From: Orobanche coerulescens
Lineage: Eukaryota; Streptophyta; Magnoliopsida; Lamiales; Orobanchaceae
DNA: 64,000 bases
Direction: 5' to 3'
Assembly: GCA_033398695.1 (NCBI GenBank)
Contig: CM065816.1
Span: 129,739,358-129,803,357 of the forward strand
Part shown: positions 1 through 9,083 of the stretch, piece by piece
Numbering within the stretch: the stretch's first letter is position 1
Layout of the letters: each line of letters begins with the position of its first letter
Translations under genes and position numbers: made by a program
The notes under the pieces: generated by a model
Told to the model about the DNA's origin: nothing
Databases searched by the model: none
What the model saw: the letters and a program-made list of their open reading frames with translations, nothing else

Positions 1-159
1 CGTTTGTCATTTACTTTATTACTCCCGTGACGGTATATCATTTTCAATAAGCTTCATATCCATGGCTTCTTTAGACCGTAGGTGGAGGGATCACCGTAGA
101 GAATTCCTAATAAAACAAAAAATCGAGCGTAAAAAAAGAATCGAGCAGCGCTGGACGGC

Positions 160-166
160 AAAAAAA
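160..166 (-). terminator. Pol III T-run terminator of the 5S copy
   Basis: Seven consecutive T on the minus strand directly after the 5S 3' end, the standard pol III stop. Transcription from the internal promoter of this copy could therefore terminate normally. Confidence 0.7.
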
Positions 167-167
167 G

Positions 168-286
168 GGGGTGCAACACGAGGACTTCCCAGGGGGTCAC
201 CCATCCTAGTACTACTCTCGCCCAAGCACGCTTAACTTCGGAGTTCTGATGGGATCCGGTGCATTAGTGCTGGTATGATCGCACCC
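168..286 (-). rRNA. 5S ribosomal RNA sequence (about 119 nt)
   Basis: Read on the minus strand it begins GGGTGCGATCATACCAGCAC and runs with essentially the plant 5S consensus through the internal box A, intermediate element and box C region to GTGTTGCACCCCC. Length matches the usual 119-120 nt. One visible difference is ACCCCCTGGGAAG where ACCTCCTGGGAAG is usual. The upstream minus-strand flank lacks the plant 5S-array signature of a TATATA-like box near -28 and C at -1 (the base here is T), so it is more likely a mobile-element-borne copy than a functional array unit. Confidence 0.93.
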
Positions 287-409
287 AGAAGTAGAACCAA
301 ATTCTATTCTCTTATGGTAGATTCGACCCGAACTTCAAACAGCCATCACTTTCGAACCAGGAGGAGCTACGGGACCCACCACACATGCCGGCGAAGCTCT
401 TCTCGCGCC

Positions 410-1029
410 CATCGTGTGACCCAAATGGGTATTTAGAAACAAGAAGGATGAGAATTGACTAGTAACCAGGAATAGATCCCGTCTAGTCGCACAAGGCTAC
501 ATATAGGAAGAAGGCATAGACTATGATGAGACATTTGCCCCTGTAGCCAGATTAGTATCCATTAGGATATTTCTAGATTTTGCTGTCCATAAGAGCTTTA
601 TAGTATATCAAATGGATGTTAAGCGCGCATTCCTAAATGGAGCCTCGCCGAAGAAGTCTATGTTTAACAACCACCAGGGTTTGTCAACACTGAAGGCAGA
701 GACCTTGTACACAGACTACGGAAAGCTCTGTATGGACTTAAGCAAGTACCTAGAGCGTGGTACGAAACCCTGTCCTTGTACCTTACTGATAACGGATTTG
801 AGAAAGGTGTTGTGGACAAGACTTTATTTAAGATACAGGAAGGTGATGACCTGTTAATGGTAAAAATATATATTGATGACATTATATTTGGTTCTACTAA
901 CCTTGCTTTATGTCAAAGGTTCTCTCATCTCATGCAAAGTAAATTTGAAATGAGTATGATTGGGGAACTTAGTTATTTCCTAGGATTGAAGGTAAAGCAT
1001 TTGCCTACAGGAATCTTCATCAACCAGGA
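410..1029 (+). pseudogene. Copia reverse transcriptase, fragment 1 (Sirevirus-like)
   Basis: Conceptual reading starts near the KWVFRNKKDEN motif (about 422) and passes [18 protein letters not shown] and [11 protein letters not shown] to the catalytic YIDD (about 869-880) and FLGLKVKHLPTGIFINQ at the break. It is a pseudogene: a stop follows KKDEN, and frames shift around 640-780, so only part is open (776-1087 in one frame). RT would copy element RNA into cDNA in virus-like particles. The reading stops exactly at the TSD CAGGA (1025-1029) where the gypsy element entered. Confidence 0.85.
1025..1029 (+). repeat. Left target-site duplication CAGGA of the gypsy at 1030-11947
   Basis: CAGGA lies directly before the TG of the 5' LTR and again at 11948-11952 directly after the CA of the 3' LTR. 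With one copy removed, the copia reading continues GIFINQ-EKYNKELL, which confirms the insertion boundary. Confidence 0.95.
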
Positions 1030-1214
1030 TGTAATATCCGACTGTAATTTTTATTTTTATTTGTCATTATATATTTGGATAAATTGATTATCGTAAGTCA
1101 TTGCATTTAGTATTATATTGAGGTATTATAAATTTGAACTTCATATCGTTGTTATTTCATACTCGATGATTCGATGTTAATTAGAGAGTTGCATTTTTTG
1201 AACTTTTCTGTTGA

Positions 1215-1545
1215 TGTAGCGTACGCTACGTAGCATGATTAACGTACGTTAATCTTGTGCCTTAACGTGCGTAATGTTTCCTCTGTTGCGCACGCTAAGA
1301 GGGAATCTGGCATCAGTTGACTTCAGCACGTGAACTTGTTATCTGTTGGCATGCATGTGGGTGGTGTTTGAGCTGTCGTGTCGACAGAGTCAACTTTTAT
1401 TAGCGTGCGTAACCCCTTTTTATTAGCGTGCGCTATTGGCCTGCGGATCCAAGACAGTAGCCAGCCGCTTACGTACGTAATATCGACCGGTTAGCGTACG
1501 TAAGTGTGTTAGCGTACGCTAAATTGTCTCGATAGCGTGCGCTAA
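1215..1545. promoter_or_regulatory. Array of TTARCGYRCGYTAA palindromes upstream of the LTR TATA box
   Basis: About ten self-complementary or near-self-complementary words, such as TAGCGTACGCTA, TTAACGTACGTTAA, TTACGTACGTAA and TAGCGTGCGCTA, are spaced irregularly and end about 13 bp before the TATA box. The position in U3 suggests cis-regulation; the binding factor is unknown. The central TACGTA/GTAC cores resemble sites of plant bZIP and SPL factors, which is inference only. Confidence 0.75.
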
Positions 1546-1557
1546 GTCTGCACAGTC

Positions 1558-1565
1558 TATTTATA
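1558..1565 (+). promoter_or_regulatory. LTR TATA box (TATTTATA)
   Basis: TATTTATAGG lies about 530 bp into the LTR, followed by a pyrimidine-rich leader with CTCTCTCTATAT. The same box stands at 9594 in the 3' LTR. It is the likely core promoter for the genomic RNA, with U3 upstream. Confidence 0.7.
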
Positions 1566-3923
1566 GGACCAGCCTGTTTTTCATTTCTTCACAACTCCAA
1601 ACCGATTCTCTCTCTATATATCGTCCCTCTGCACTCCCAAACCGATATCATCCTCCCCCAACTTCCTTCTAAGCCTTAAATCTTGAAGTGGAGCTCATTT
1701 CCTTGGAGATTAGGAGGTGTTCTTGAGCTTGGAGTATATTTTCTCATAGCATTGAGGTTGTTCTTCGTTTCTGAAGGTAGGTGTACTTTATTCTCTGTAT
1801 TGTTTTCATATGTTGATGTTAGTAACGAATTATACTTCACCTAGATTTAGATTAATCAAGTAAAACATAGTTTTAATCCAACCTTTTTAACACTTTTGAT
1901 GAATATGATAAATAAGGGTTTGAGATGGATGTGTTCTTGATGATATAGTGATTTTAACCATGTTGTAACTATCATTCTCATCTTACTGGACGAATTTAGC
2001 TCAATAGAACACCTTTGAATCAGTTAACTTCACCATAGTTGGATTTAACTAATAGAGTTGTTATCATAAAGTGATTAAACACCATTTTAAGTTTTCACTT
2101 ACCTTGGGAAGAACTTGGCCATGTTAGAAGTAGAAGGATGTCTTCTTGCTCAGATTACTTAAGAATCATATTCTCCTTATGTTTTAGCTCAAGAAGATTT
2201 TGAATGGTTAAGGATATTTGTGAAAACAACAACAACTTTTCATTAATCTAATGTGTTGAGAACTTAGAATGTTTTGATCATCATACTAGATAGATGGTGA
2301 ATTCATCATGATGTTAATGGATCTTCCAGCTTTGTAAAGAAAGATTTTGATAACCTTCATGAATATGGTGTAATCTCATAACTAATAACCTTGTTGTAGG
2401 CTTAATATTCAACTTAGATGAGAGGAGAATGATCACAATGGTGCAGATTTTACCTTTCAACATTTTAATGTTTTGGAAAGTTTAATCATCATAAGATGAT
2501 CTTAACATCATAATTGGTTATTCAACATGCCCTTGATAGAATTCTTATTTATGATGAATCATGTGAACATTCGGTAAAAGTATTGTAAACCGATTTTTAT
2601 GGTTGTAATGATGTAAAAAGAACTCTTGGCATAAGGCTTCGATATTTTGAGATAGCAAACTATTCTAAGGATTATAGGGTGCCGTCTTACTAATCCTATA
2701 TTGATAATTGTACGAATATGTTATTGAGTAAAATGTATTTCGTTTAAGGTTGATTGTTCGAGTAAACAATATTAGTCGAGGGCCGTTCGTTCGTTCGTTC
2801 GTTCATTTCGACAAGAAGAGGATTATTCCCGCCTCCGTATTGAGGCAAGTTATCTTGCTTGGTTATAATGATGATTAGATTCTTGTGATGGTTATACGTT
2901 TCATGTGTATGAACTGTTTATGTAATGTTTGTCGTGATTTAACATTGTCCTTGACGTAATTCCGTTTTCGTCATGGGGTTGCATTCCCAAATACGTCGCT
3001 TTGAATCGTTGATCTCGTTGGTCTTTATTTTCACTTCGGTGAGTTTTCTTGATCCTTAAATGGATATGTGATTTATTGAATTCGTTGTCATGTTGTATCG
3101 TGACATATCCGGAATCATATCTGCGTTCCGATTGGTCATTGTGTAGGATTTTTAGCCAGGCACATATATAGTCATGCATGGATATTATTCCACATTGGAC
3201 TGTGCACACGAGACGTAGTTTCGTGAGGCTAATTAGGTACATTGTCCCACGTATATTCTGGATTCCGTATACGGGGCGGACATGTACACGGACACATTTC
3301 CGGATCGGGCGTACTGTGATGTCCATCTTGAGCCATATTGTTAATCGTTCATAGTCCATGTGTGATTGGATGTGTTCGACGGTTTGTGACTGATTGTTTC
3401 ATACGCCCGAGGGGTATGATTAATAGTCGGAATGATTTCCTTGAGATCTATATATGTGAATTGTATAATGTCGGAAGAATTAATTATCATGTATATCTGA
3501 CCCTGTGTTATGGGCGAAATACTTGTGATGTATTTTAGGTCAAGGCAAAGGCAAGGCACGGGAAGAGCATGTTGATGGCGAAGGGTTCGAGAGATACTAG
3601 TTCGGGGGCCCCAAGTCTATTTGTCCGGTTATGTTAAAACCATGCTATGTTATTTTATTTCTGCTTCATTTAATTACTACCTGGTTGTATTGGTATTTGA
3701 AATATTTTCGATCTCCATATGGTTTATACTTGTATTTCGGATCCTGTGTACCATAAGGCCGTTGGCCATATTTTTAATAAACTCCTAATCGGAGAAATGA
3801 CTAATTATTGTGGTTCGGTATCACAAGTAATACTTATTTAATCTGTTTTTGGATATCGCCTGGTGGGTCCCAGTGTGGGGTCCACGGCACTGTAATAGCC
3901 GCCTTTTGGGGTATTACAGAAGA

Positions 3924-3936
3924 TGGTATCAGAGAG
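3924..3936 (+). other. Primer binding site, tRNA-iMet
   Basis: TGGTATCAGAGAG begins five bases after the 5' LTR and matches the complement of the plant initiator methionine tRNA 3' end (TGGTATCAGAGC) over its first 11 bases. Confidence 0.9.
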
Positions 3937-4358
3937 TTGTTTCTTTTTTTTATGAGTCATTGTGAAATGAACTAGTATCGAGAGACCTTCGTGTCACGTG
4001 TGACTTGTGCAAGCGCCTGACCCTACGAGCCAAATACGGTATGTACTTTACGAGCCATGATTTAATTACTGGCATGATATTGATATCGGAATGGATCTCT
4101 TTGTTGATCTTATTATTTCGAGGATTTGTGGCAGGATTTATCTGATTAATAATTCGAGATAAATGCTGGATTGATTATATGATTGAAATTGTTCGACTTG
4201 ACATCGATGTAATATTCGGTGCGACATTCGTGGTATCGATAATTAGTTGTGAACCGTTTCCTTGAATATGTGATTCCTTATTGCTATTAACTTAGCGTGA
4301 ATTTTGAATAGTATCTTGAACTGTACTTATGGTTATCATTATGATTGATTCTTTCAGT
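3937..4358 (+). other. Untranslated leader of the gypsy element
   Basis: AT-rich sequence between the primer site and the first gag codon with no open frame of note. It would hold packaging and dimerisation signals, which I cannot identify by eye. Confidence 0.6.
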
Positions 4359-4952
4359 ATGGAAAGAAATCTGAGAGGTCATGGCAGAGGGGGACGAGGC
4401 CGCGGAAGGGGCCGAATCCCGATACCTCGAGCCAACAGACGTGCGAATGTGGATCATAGTTCCGCAGACAGTGGTTCACCTTCTAGGGATCAATCGCACC
4501 ACAGTGGGCGTGGGGATGCGCGTGTCGATCCTTACGTTGTGATGCAGGGCATGATGACGCAGATGACCCAGATGGGTCAACTAATGGAAGCTATGCAGAG
4601 GGCCACTACTGGCCAGCAACAGGGGCCTCATCCTCCTCATGTGCTTGGCGGACCCGTGAGTCGGATTATCAGCGACATCTCTCGCCAGCGACTTCTGACC
4701 TTTGAAGGCTCCTCTGAGCCTGCTGACATTGTGCATTGGATCAAGCATTTTGAGAAACTTTTCGAGATGGTGGACTGCCCGGAAGAGAACCGCGTCTCAG
4801 TAGTCGCGTACTATCTTAGCAAAAACGCCCATACCTGGTGGCTTTCAGTGAGGCCAGCTGATGGTGTTTATACTTGGGAGGAATTTAAAAACCTCATGCT
4901 AGAACGTTACTATCCAGGGCACTCCGTGAGGCCAAACTGTCAGAACTGCTAA
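4359..4952 (+). pseudogene. gag, N-terminal part (capsid region), frameshifted
   Basis: Start chosen at the ATG opening MERNLRGHGRGGRGRGRG; the upstream in-frame ATG at 4329 lacks family similarity. The protein has a basic Arg/Gly-rich N terminus, a Met/Gln-rich linker and a retrotransposon capsid domain with WIKHFEKLFEM, AYYLSKNAHTWW and FKNLMLERYYP. Gag forms the particle that packages element RNA. The frame ends early: near 4918 the collinear reading moves into another frame (ALREAKLSELLNPDPFEDD), indicating an indel. From 4919 on, that frame continues to the chromodomain, broken only by stops, the first at 5003 and 5219. Confidence 0.85.
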
Positions 4953-5266
4953 ACCCAGACCCGTTTGAAGACGATGATGTGTTATCTGTTGCCGAGAAAT
5001 TCTAGGCACTCCTTCCTTTCGCCACGACAATTATCCGAACAGAGGCTGATAAGATCAAATACTTCCTCAAGAGGCTTAAACCCCTAATGAGAATGCAGCT
5101 GTTAAATCACCACTGTACTACCCTACCAGAGTTCATCGAGAAAGCTCTGGAGTATGAACTCACCGCGAAGGAGATTTCCAAGAAACAACCACAGTCCAAC
5201 AACAAAATATCCACGAACTAGAACCAGACTGAGAGTAATCGGGGGACATTCAGGAAGCCCCAGTCA

Positions 5267-5932
5267 TTGCCAAACCCTTCTGCTCGACCACCCATGGCGT
5301 CGAAGCCAGCCGGATCGCACTCTCGAGCGGTTCCCTCGTCCGTGGTCTATCATAACTGTGGAGACCAGGGGCATATCAACTTCAAATGCCCAAAGCCTGC
5401 CATCACATGCCATACTTGTGGTAAGAATGGTCACCGTGCTCATTTTTGCAGAAGTGGGCCCGGACCTGAACCAGTAGCGTCTCATGCTCCAGTTCAGTCC
5501 TCTGTCCAGAACCGGGCGCCGCTGTCCACTTCCTATCAGACCACCGGGGCGAATAGGGGAATGGGCCGTGGGAATCAAAGTGGTACACCTGGTGCCGGAG
5601 CTGCGAAACCAAGGATTTACGAGATGAAGAAAGCTGACGATCCCGAGGCCAGCATGATTTCGGGTATACTCGAGATCCACTCCCAGCCTGTGTGTGTTCT
5701 TTTTGATACCGGTGCTTCACACTCCTTTATATCTTCTTCTTGTTTGAGTAATTTGCCTTTAGACCATGTTATCAATTGTGAACCTTACGTGATCGGTCTA
5801 CCTGATGGTAGAAGAATTATTGGAAGTCGTGAAGTCCAGGACTGTCCGATTCGTTTGAACGACCGTGAGTGGTTGTCAAATCTGATTGTAGTCGATTTAC
5901 CTAAGGACGATATAATCTTGGGTATCGATTGA
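5267..5932 (+). pseudogene. gag nucleocapsid zinc knuckles plus aspartic protease
   Basis: In frame with the preceding gag segment after two stops (TAG at 5003 and 5219). Two CCHC knuckles follow: the first is degenerate, with Tyr for the first Cys (YHNCGDQGHINFKC); the second is intact (CHTCGKNGHRAHFC). After a Gly/Pro/Ser linker comes a pepsin-type retroviral protease with the active-site word LFDTGASHSFIS (around 5701-5736) and the downstream ILGID. The protease would mature Gag-Pol. The segment ends at TGA (5930-5932), where related elements have Trp (DW), so TGG to TGA is likely. Confidence 0.88.
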
Positions 5933-7225
5933 ATGGATCGACATGATGCAATACTTAATGTCCGCAAGCGTATGGTAACTGTCACTTCTGATGATGGCTT
6001 CGAGTGTATTTTTCGAGGTGATAATCCCAGTCGTTCCGGGAGAGTCATCAGCGCTATGAAAGCAGTAAAACTGCTTAATCAAGGGTGTATTAGTTATTGG
6101 TGCTACATGACCAAAACAGCTGATCGACCAGTTGAATTGGCTGACATTCCGGTTGTCCGAGATTACCCAGACGTATTTCCAGACGAGTTACCAGGCTTAC
6201 CTCATGATCGTGACGTGGAGTTTATTATTGAGTTAGAGCCAGGTACATCCCCGCTTTCAAAAGCACCGTATCGTATGGCTCCGACTGAGATGCAGGAATT
6301 GAAGAACCAGCTTGAGGAGTTGACTGAAAAGGGCTATATTCGACCTAGTGCGTCCCCTTGGGGAGCACCAGTGTTATTTGTACGGAAGAAAGATGGATCT
6401 CTGCGCTTATGTATTGATTACCGTGAGTTGAACAGGGTAACCATCAAGAATAAGTATCCTTTGCCTCGTATTGATGATTTATTGGATCAACTTCAGGGAG
6501 CTGTCGTGTTTTCTAAGATCGACTTGAGATCTGGTTATCATCAGTTGAGGATTCGAGAGTCTGACATTTCAAAGATAGCCTTCCGTACTCGCTATGGGCA
6601 TTATGAGTTCGTGGTGATGCCATTTGGACTGACTAATGCACCGGCGGTATTCATGGAGTTGATGAATCGAGTTTTTATTAACTATTTGAATCGCTTTGTA
6701 GTCGTTTTTATTGACGACATTCTGATTTACTCTCGTAACCACGAAGAGCACGAGCGTCACCTCCACCAAGTTCTCGATACATTGAGGCGGGAACAACTTT
6801 ATGGGAAATTTTCTAAGTGTGAATTCTGGATGCCTGAGGTTATCTTTCTCGGGCATGTGATATCAGCCGAAGGGGTGAGAGTGGACCCACAAAAGACGGA
6901 AGCCATTCGAGATTGGCTACCACCGAAGAACGTGAAGGAAGTTCGTAGTTTCCTCGGCCTAGCAGGTTACTACCGACGGTTCGTAGAAGGATTTTCTAAA
7001 ATTGCGCAACTGATGACTAACTTACTGCGGAAGGATAAGAAGTATGTGTGGTCAGAAGCATGTCAGCAAAGTTTTGATGAGCTCAAGATTCGATTGATTT
7101 CAGCACCTGTTTTGGTCTTACCAAAAGGAACGGAGGGATTTGTGGTTTATAGTGACGCGTCGAGACAGGGCCTTGGATGTGTACTAATGCAGGAAGGGAA
7201 AGTGATTGCCTATGCATCGAGATAA
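5933..7225 (+). pseudogene. Reverse transcriptase and start of RNase H
   Basis: Continues in the same frame after the TGA. The RT has all usual blocks: [68 protein letters not shown], the catalytic FIDD ([12 protein letters not shown], about 6700-6735), FLGHVIS and the thumb [18 protein letters not shown]. RNase H begins with [17 protein letters not shown], which contributes its first catalytic Asp. It ends at TAA (7223-7225) in YASR-stop-LRPYE, where the sister element at 58480-64000 has Gln, so CAA to TAA. Apart from the stop the domain looks complete. Confidence 0.93.
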
Positions 7226-8812
7226 TTGCGACCCTATGAAGTTAACTATTCGACCCACGACTTGGAGCTAGCAGCCGTGGTGTTTGCTTTGAAAATCTGG
7301 CGTCACTATCTGTATGGAGTTACCTGCCAGATCTTTACTGACCACAAGAGCCTAAAGTACATTTTTACTCAGAATGAGTTGAACATGAGGCAGAAAAGGT
7401 GGCTAGAATTAATCAAGGACTATGATATCGAGATCCTTTATCATCCGGGCAAAGCGAATGTGGTTGCCTACGCTTTGAGTCGTAAGACAGTGCAGGAGCA
7501 TATGCTGAGCCGTTTAACAGCACAGAGAGAGTTGCAGTTAGATCTTATGAGGCCAGAGATTAAAGTTTGGTTACAACGTGTTCAGGGACAACTTTGCACG
7601 CTTGAGATTTCTTCGTCTCTTGATGATATGATCAAATCGAAGCAAATTACGGACCCATTCTTATCTCGAGTTCGGGATGAGGTAACTCAAGGGAAAGCCC
7701 CTGGATTCGTCATCCACGAGGATGGATTGATACGCTTTAGGAATCGAGTTTGTGTACCCGCGGACGAAGAGTTGAGGAACTCTATCATGAGAGAAGCCCA
7801 CGCTACCCCATACTGTGTTCACCCGGGATCTAGCAAGATGTATAAGGATTTGAAGCAGAATTATTGGCGGGGGAATATGAAACGTGAGGTTGCCGAATTC
7901 GTTTCGAAATATTTAACCTGTCAGCAGGTTAAGATTGAGCACCAGCGACCCACAGGAATGCTGAAACCGCTCCCGATTCCCGAGTGGAAATGGGAGGATA
8001 TATCGATGGATTTTATCACTAGCTTGCCGACGAGTCGTCGAGGAATGAATACGATTTGGGTGATTGTGGACCGTCTGACTAAATCAGCCCACTTCTTGGA
8101 GATTAAGGACATGTGGGGTCCCGAGAGATTGTCCCAGTTATTTATTAAGGAAATCTTGAGATTACATGGTACCCCCAAGAGTATTGTATCAGACCGTGAC
8201 GGACGATTCGTGTCGCACTTATGGAAGGCAGTTCATCGTGCGATGGGCACGCAGTTGAATTTCAGTACGACTTTTCATCCGCAGACCGATGGTCAGTCTG
8301 AGAGAACCATCCAGACTCTAGAGGATATGTTGAGAGCATGTGCTCTTGATTGGAAGGACGATTGGGAAGCCCAGCTACCTTTGGTGGAATTCACTTATAA
8401 TAATAGTTGGCACGCTTCGATTCAGATGGCACCGTATGAGGCATTATATGGCCGTCGTTGTAGGTCCCCTTTGTGTTGGGACGAACTATCAGAATCTCTG
8501 GGTACGGAACCCGATATGTTATTAGCAGCCCGTGAGAAGATAACTTTGATTAGGAGTCGGTTGTTAACGGCTCAAAGTCGACAGAAGTCCTATGCTGACC
8601 ATCGTCGACGACCGCTTGAGTTCGAGGTTGGCGACCATGTGTTAATGAAGGTGTCTCCTACCCGAGGTGTTTTTCGTTTCGGGAAGAGGGGCAAGCTGAG
8701 CCCGAAGTACATTGGGCCGTTTGAGGTTTTGGAGCGTGTAGGTGATCTGGCCTATCGACTAGCTTTGCCACCGGCTTTGAGTAGGATTCACAACGTGTTT
8801 CATGTCTCCTAG
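7226..8812 (+). pseudogene. RNase H remainder and integrase
   Basis: Opens with RNase H words [20 protein letters not shown] (catalytic Glu) and [10 protein letters not shown]. The integrase follows: an HHCC-type zinc region ([16 protein letters not shown] .. YLTCQQVK), and the DDE core with Asp in SMDFITSLP, Asp in [12 protein letters not shown] and Glu in [16 protein letters not shown]. Next comes the GPY/F module ([17 protein letters not shown]). Integrase would join the cDNA to chromosomal DNA. The frame ends at TAG (8810-8812) after HNVFHVS, just before the chromodomain; relatives have Gln here, so CAG to TAG is likely. Confidence 0.93.
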
Positions 8813-9049
8813 TTGAGGAAATATGTTGCTGATCTGAGCCATGTACTTCAATTCAAAGAGATTGAATTAGCGGAGGATCATTCGTACGAGGAGTGTCCTG
8901 TGCGGATACTCGAGAGGAGGATCAAGCAATTGCGGAACAAGACGATTCCCCTACTGAAGGTTCAGTGGTCACGACACGGAGTCAAGAAGGCTACGTGGGA
9001 GACCGAGGATAGTATACGAGTGAGATACCCCGAGTTGTTTACCCCTTAG
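8813..9049 (+). pseudogene. C-terminal integrase chromodomain
   Basis: Same frame as the integrase, separated from it only by one TAG. The words ILERRIKQLRNKTIPLLKVQ, WSRHGVKKATWETED and RYPELF are the typical chromodomain of Tekay/Del chromoviruses. In the family it tethers the integration complex to heterochromatin marks and so targets insertion. The stop just before the RT-INT C terminus would separate it from integrase, so this copy could not make a targeted enzyme. Confidence 0.88.
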
Positions 9050-9083
9050 TTTCGAGGACGAAACTCTTTTTAAGGGTGGAGAA
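9048..9083 (+). other. Hairpin plus polypurine tract before the 3' LTR
   Basis: AGTTTCGAGGACGAAACT (9048-9065) is an inverted repeat with a short loop, followed after a T-run by the polypurine tract AAGGGTGGAGAA (9072-9083), abutting the LTR TG. The tract primes plus-strand cDNA synthesis. The hairpin recurs at the same place in other gypsy elements of the window. Confidence 0.85.

Larger units (their letters stand above)
1..409 (-). mobile_element. Probable Cassandra-type TRIM LTR (partial) carrying 5S rRNA
   Basis: A 5S rRNA copy is flanked by non-5S sequence rather than by a tandem 5S array, and it ends abruptly against copia reverse transcriptase sequence near 410. Cassandra retrotransposons are known to carry a 5S sequence with its pol III promoter and T-rich stops inside short LTRs, which fits. 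Two further A-runs on the plus strand (113-119 and 131-137) would be additional T-stretches downstream on the minus strand. I cannot delimit TG/CA ends or a second LTR, so the family call is inference. The alternative is a dispersed 5S pseudogene. Confidence 0.45.
1030..3918 (+). repeat. 5' LTR of the gypsy element (2,889 bp)
   Basis: Starts TGTAATATCCGACTG and ends GGGGTATTACA. It is nearly collinear with 9084-11947. It contains a palindrome array at 1215-1545, a TATA box at 1558, a polypyrimidine leader after it, a short CGTT run near 2784-2800 and a long AT-rich U5-like region. LTRs of this length are typical of Tekay/Del. A 152-codon open frame on the minus strand (2901-3359) occurs in both LTRs but has no recognisable domain; I treat it as chance. 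Confidence 0.95.

Noticed and set aside
2901..3359. 152-codon minus-strand frame present in both gypsy LTRs (also 10930-11388)
   Set aside because: Conservation is explained by LTR identity; no recognisable domain, and it runs antisense to the element.
3924..3936. tRNA gene at the TGGTATCAGAG word
   Set aside because: Only the 3' end complement of tRNA-iMet is present, next to an LTR; it is a primer binding site, not a tRNA gene.
5933..9049. Possible endogenous pararetrovirus because of the gypsy-type RT
   Set aside because: LTRs, primer site, integrase and chromodomain in order show a Ty3/gypsy retrotransposon; no movement or coat protein genes.
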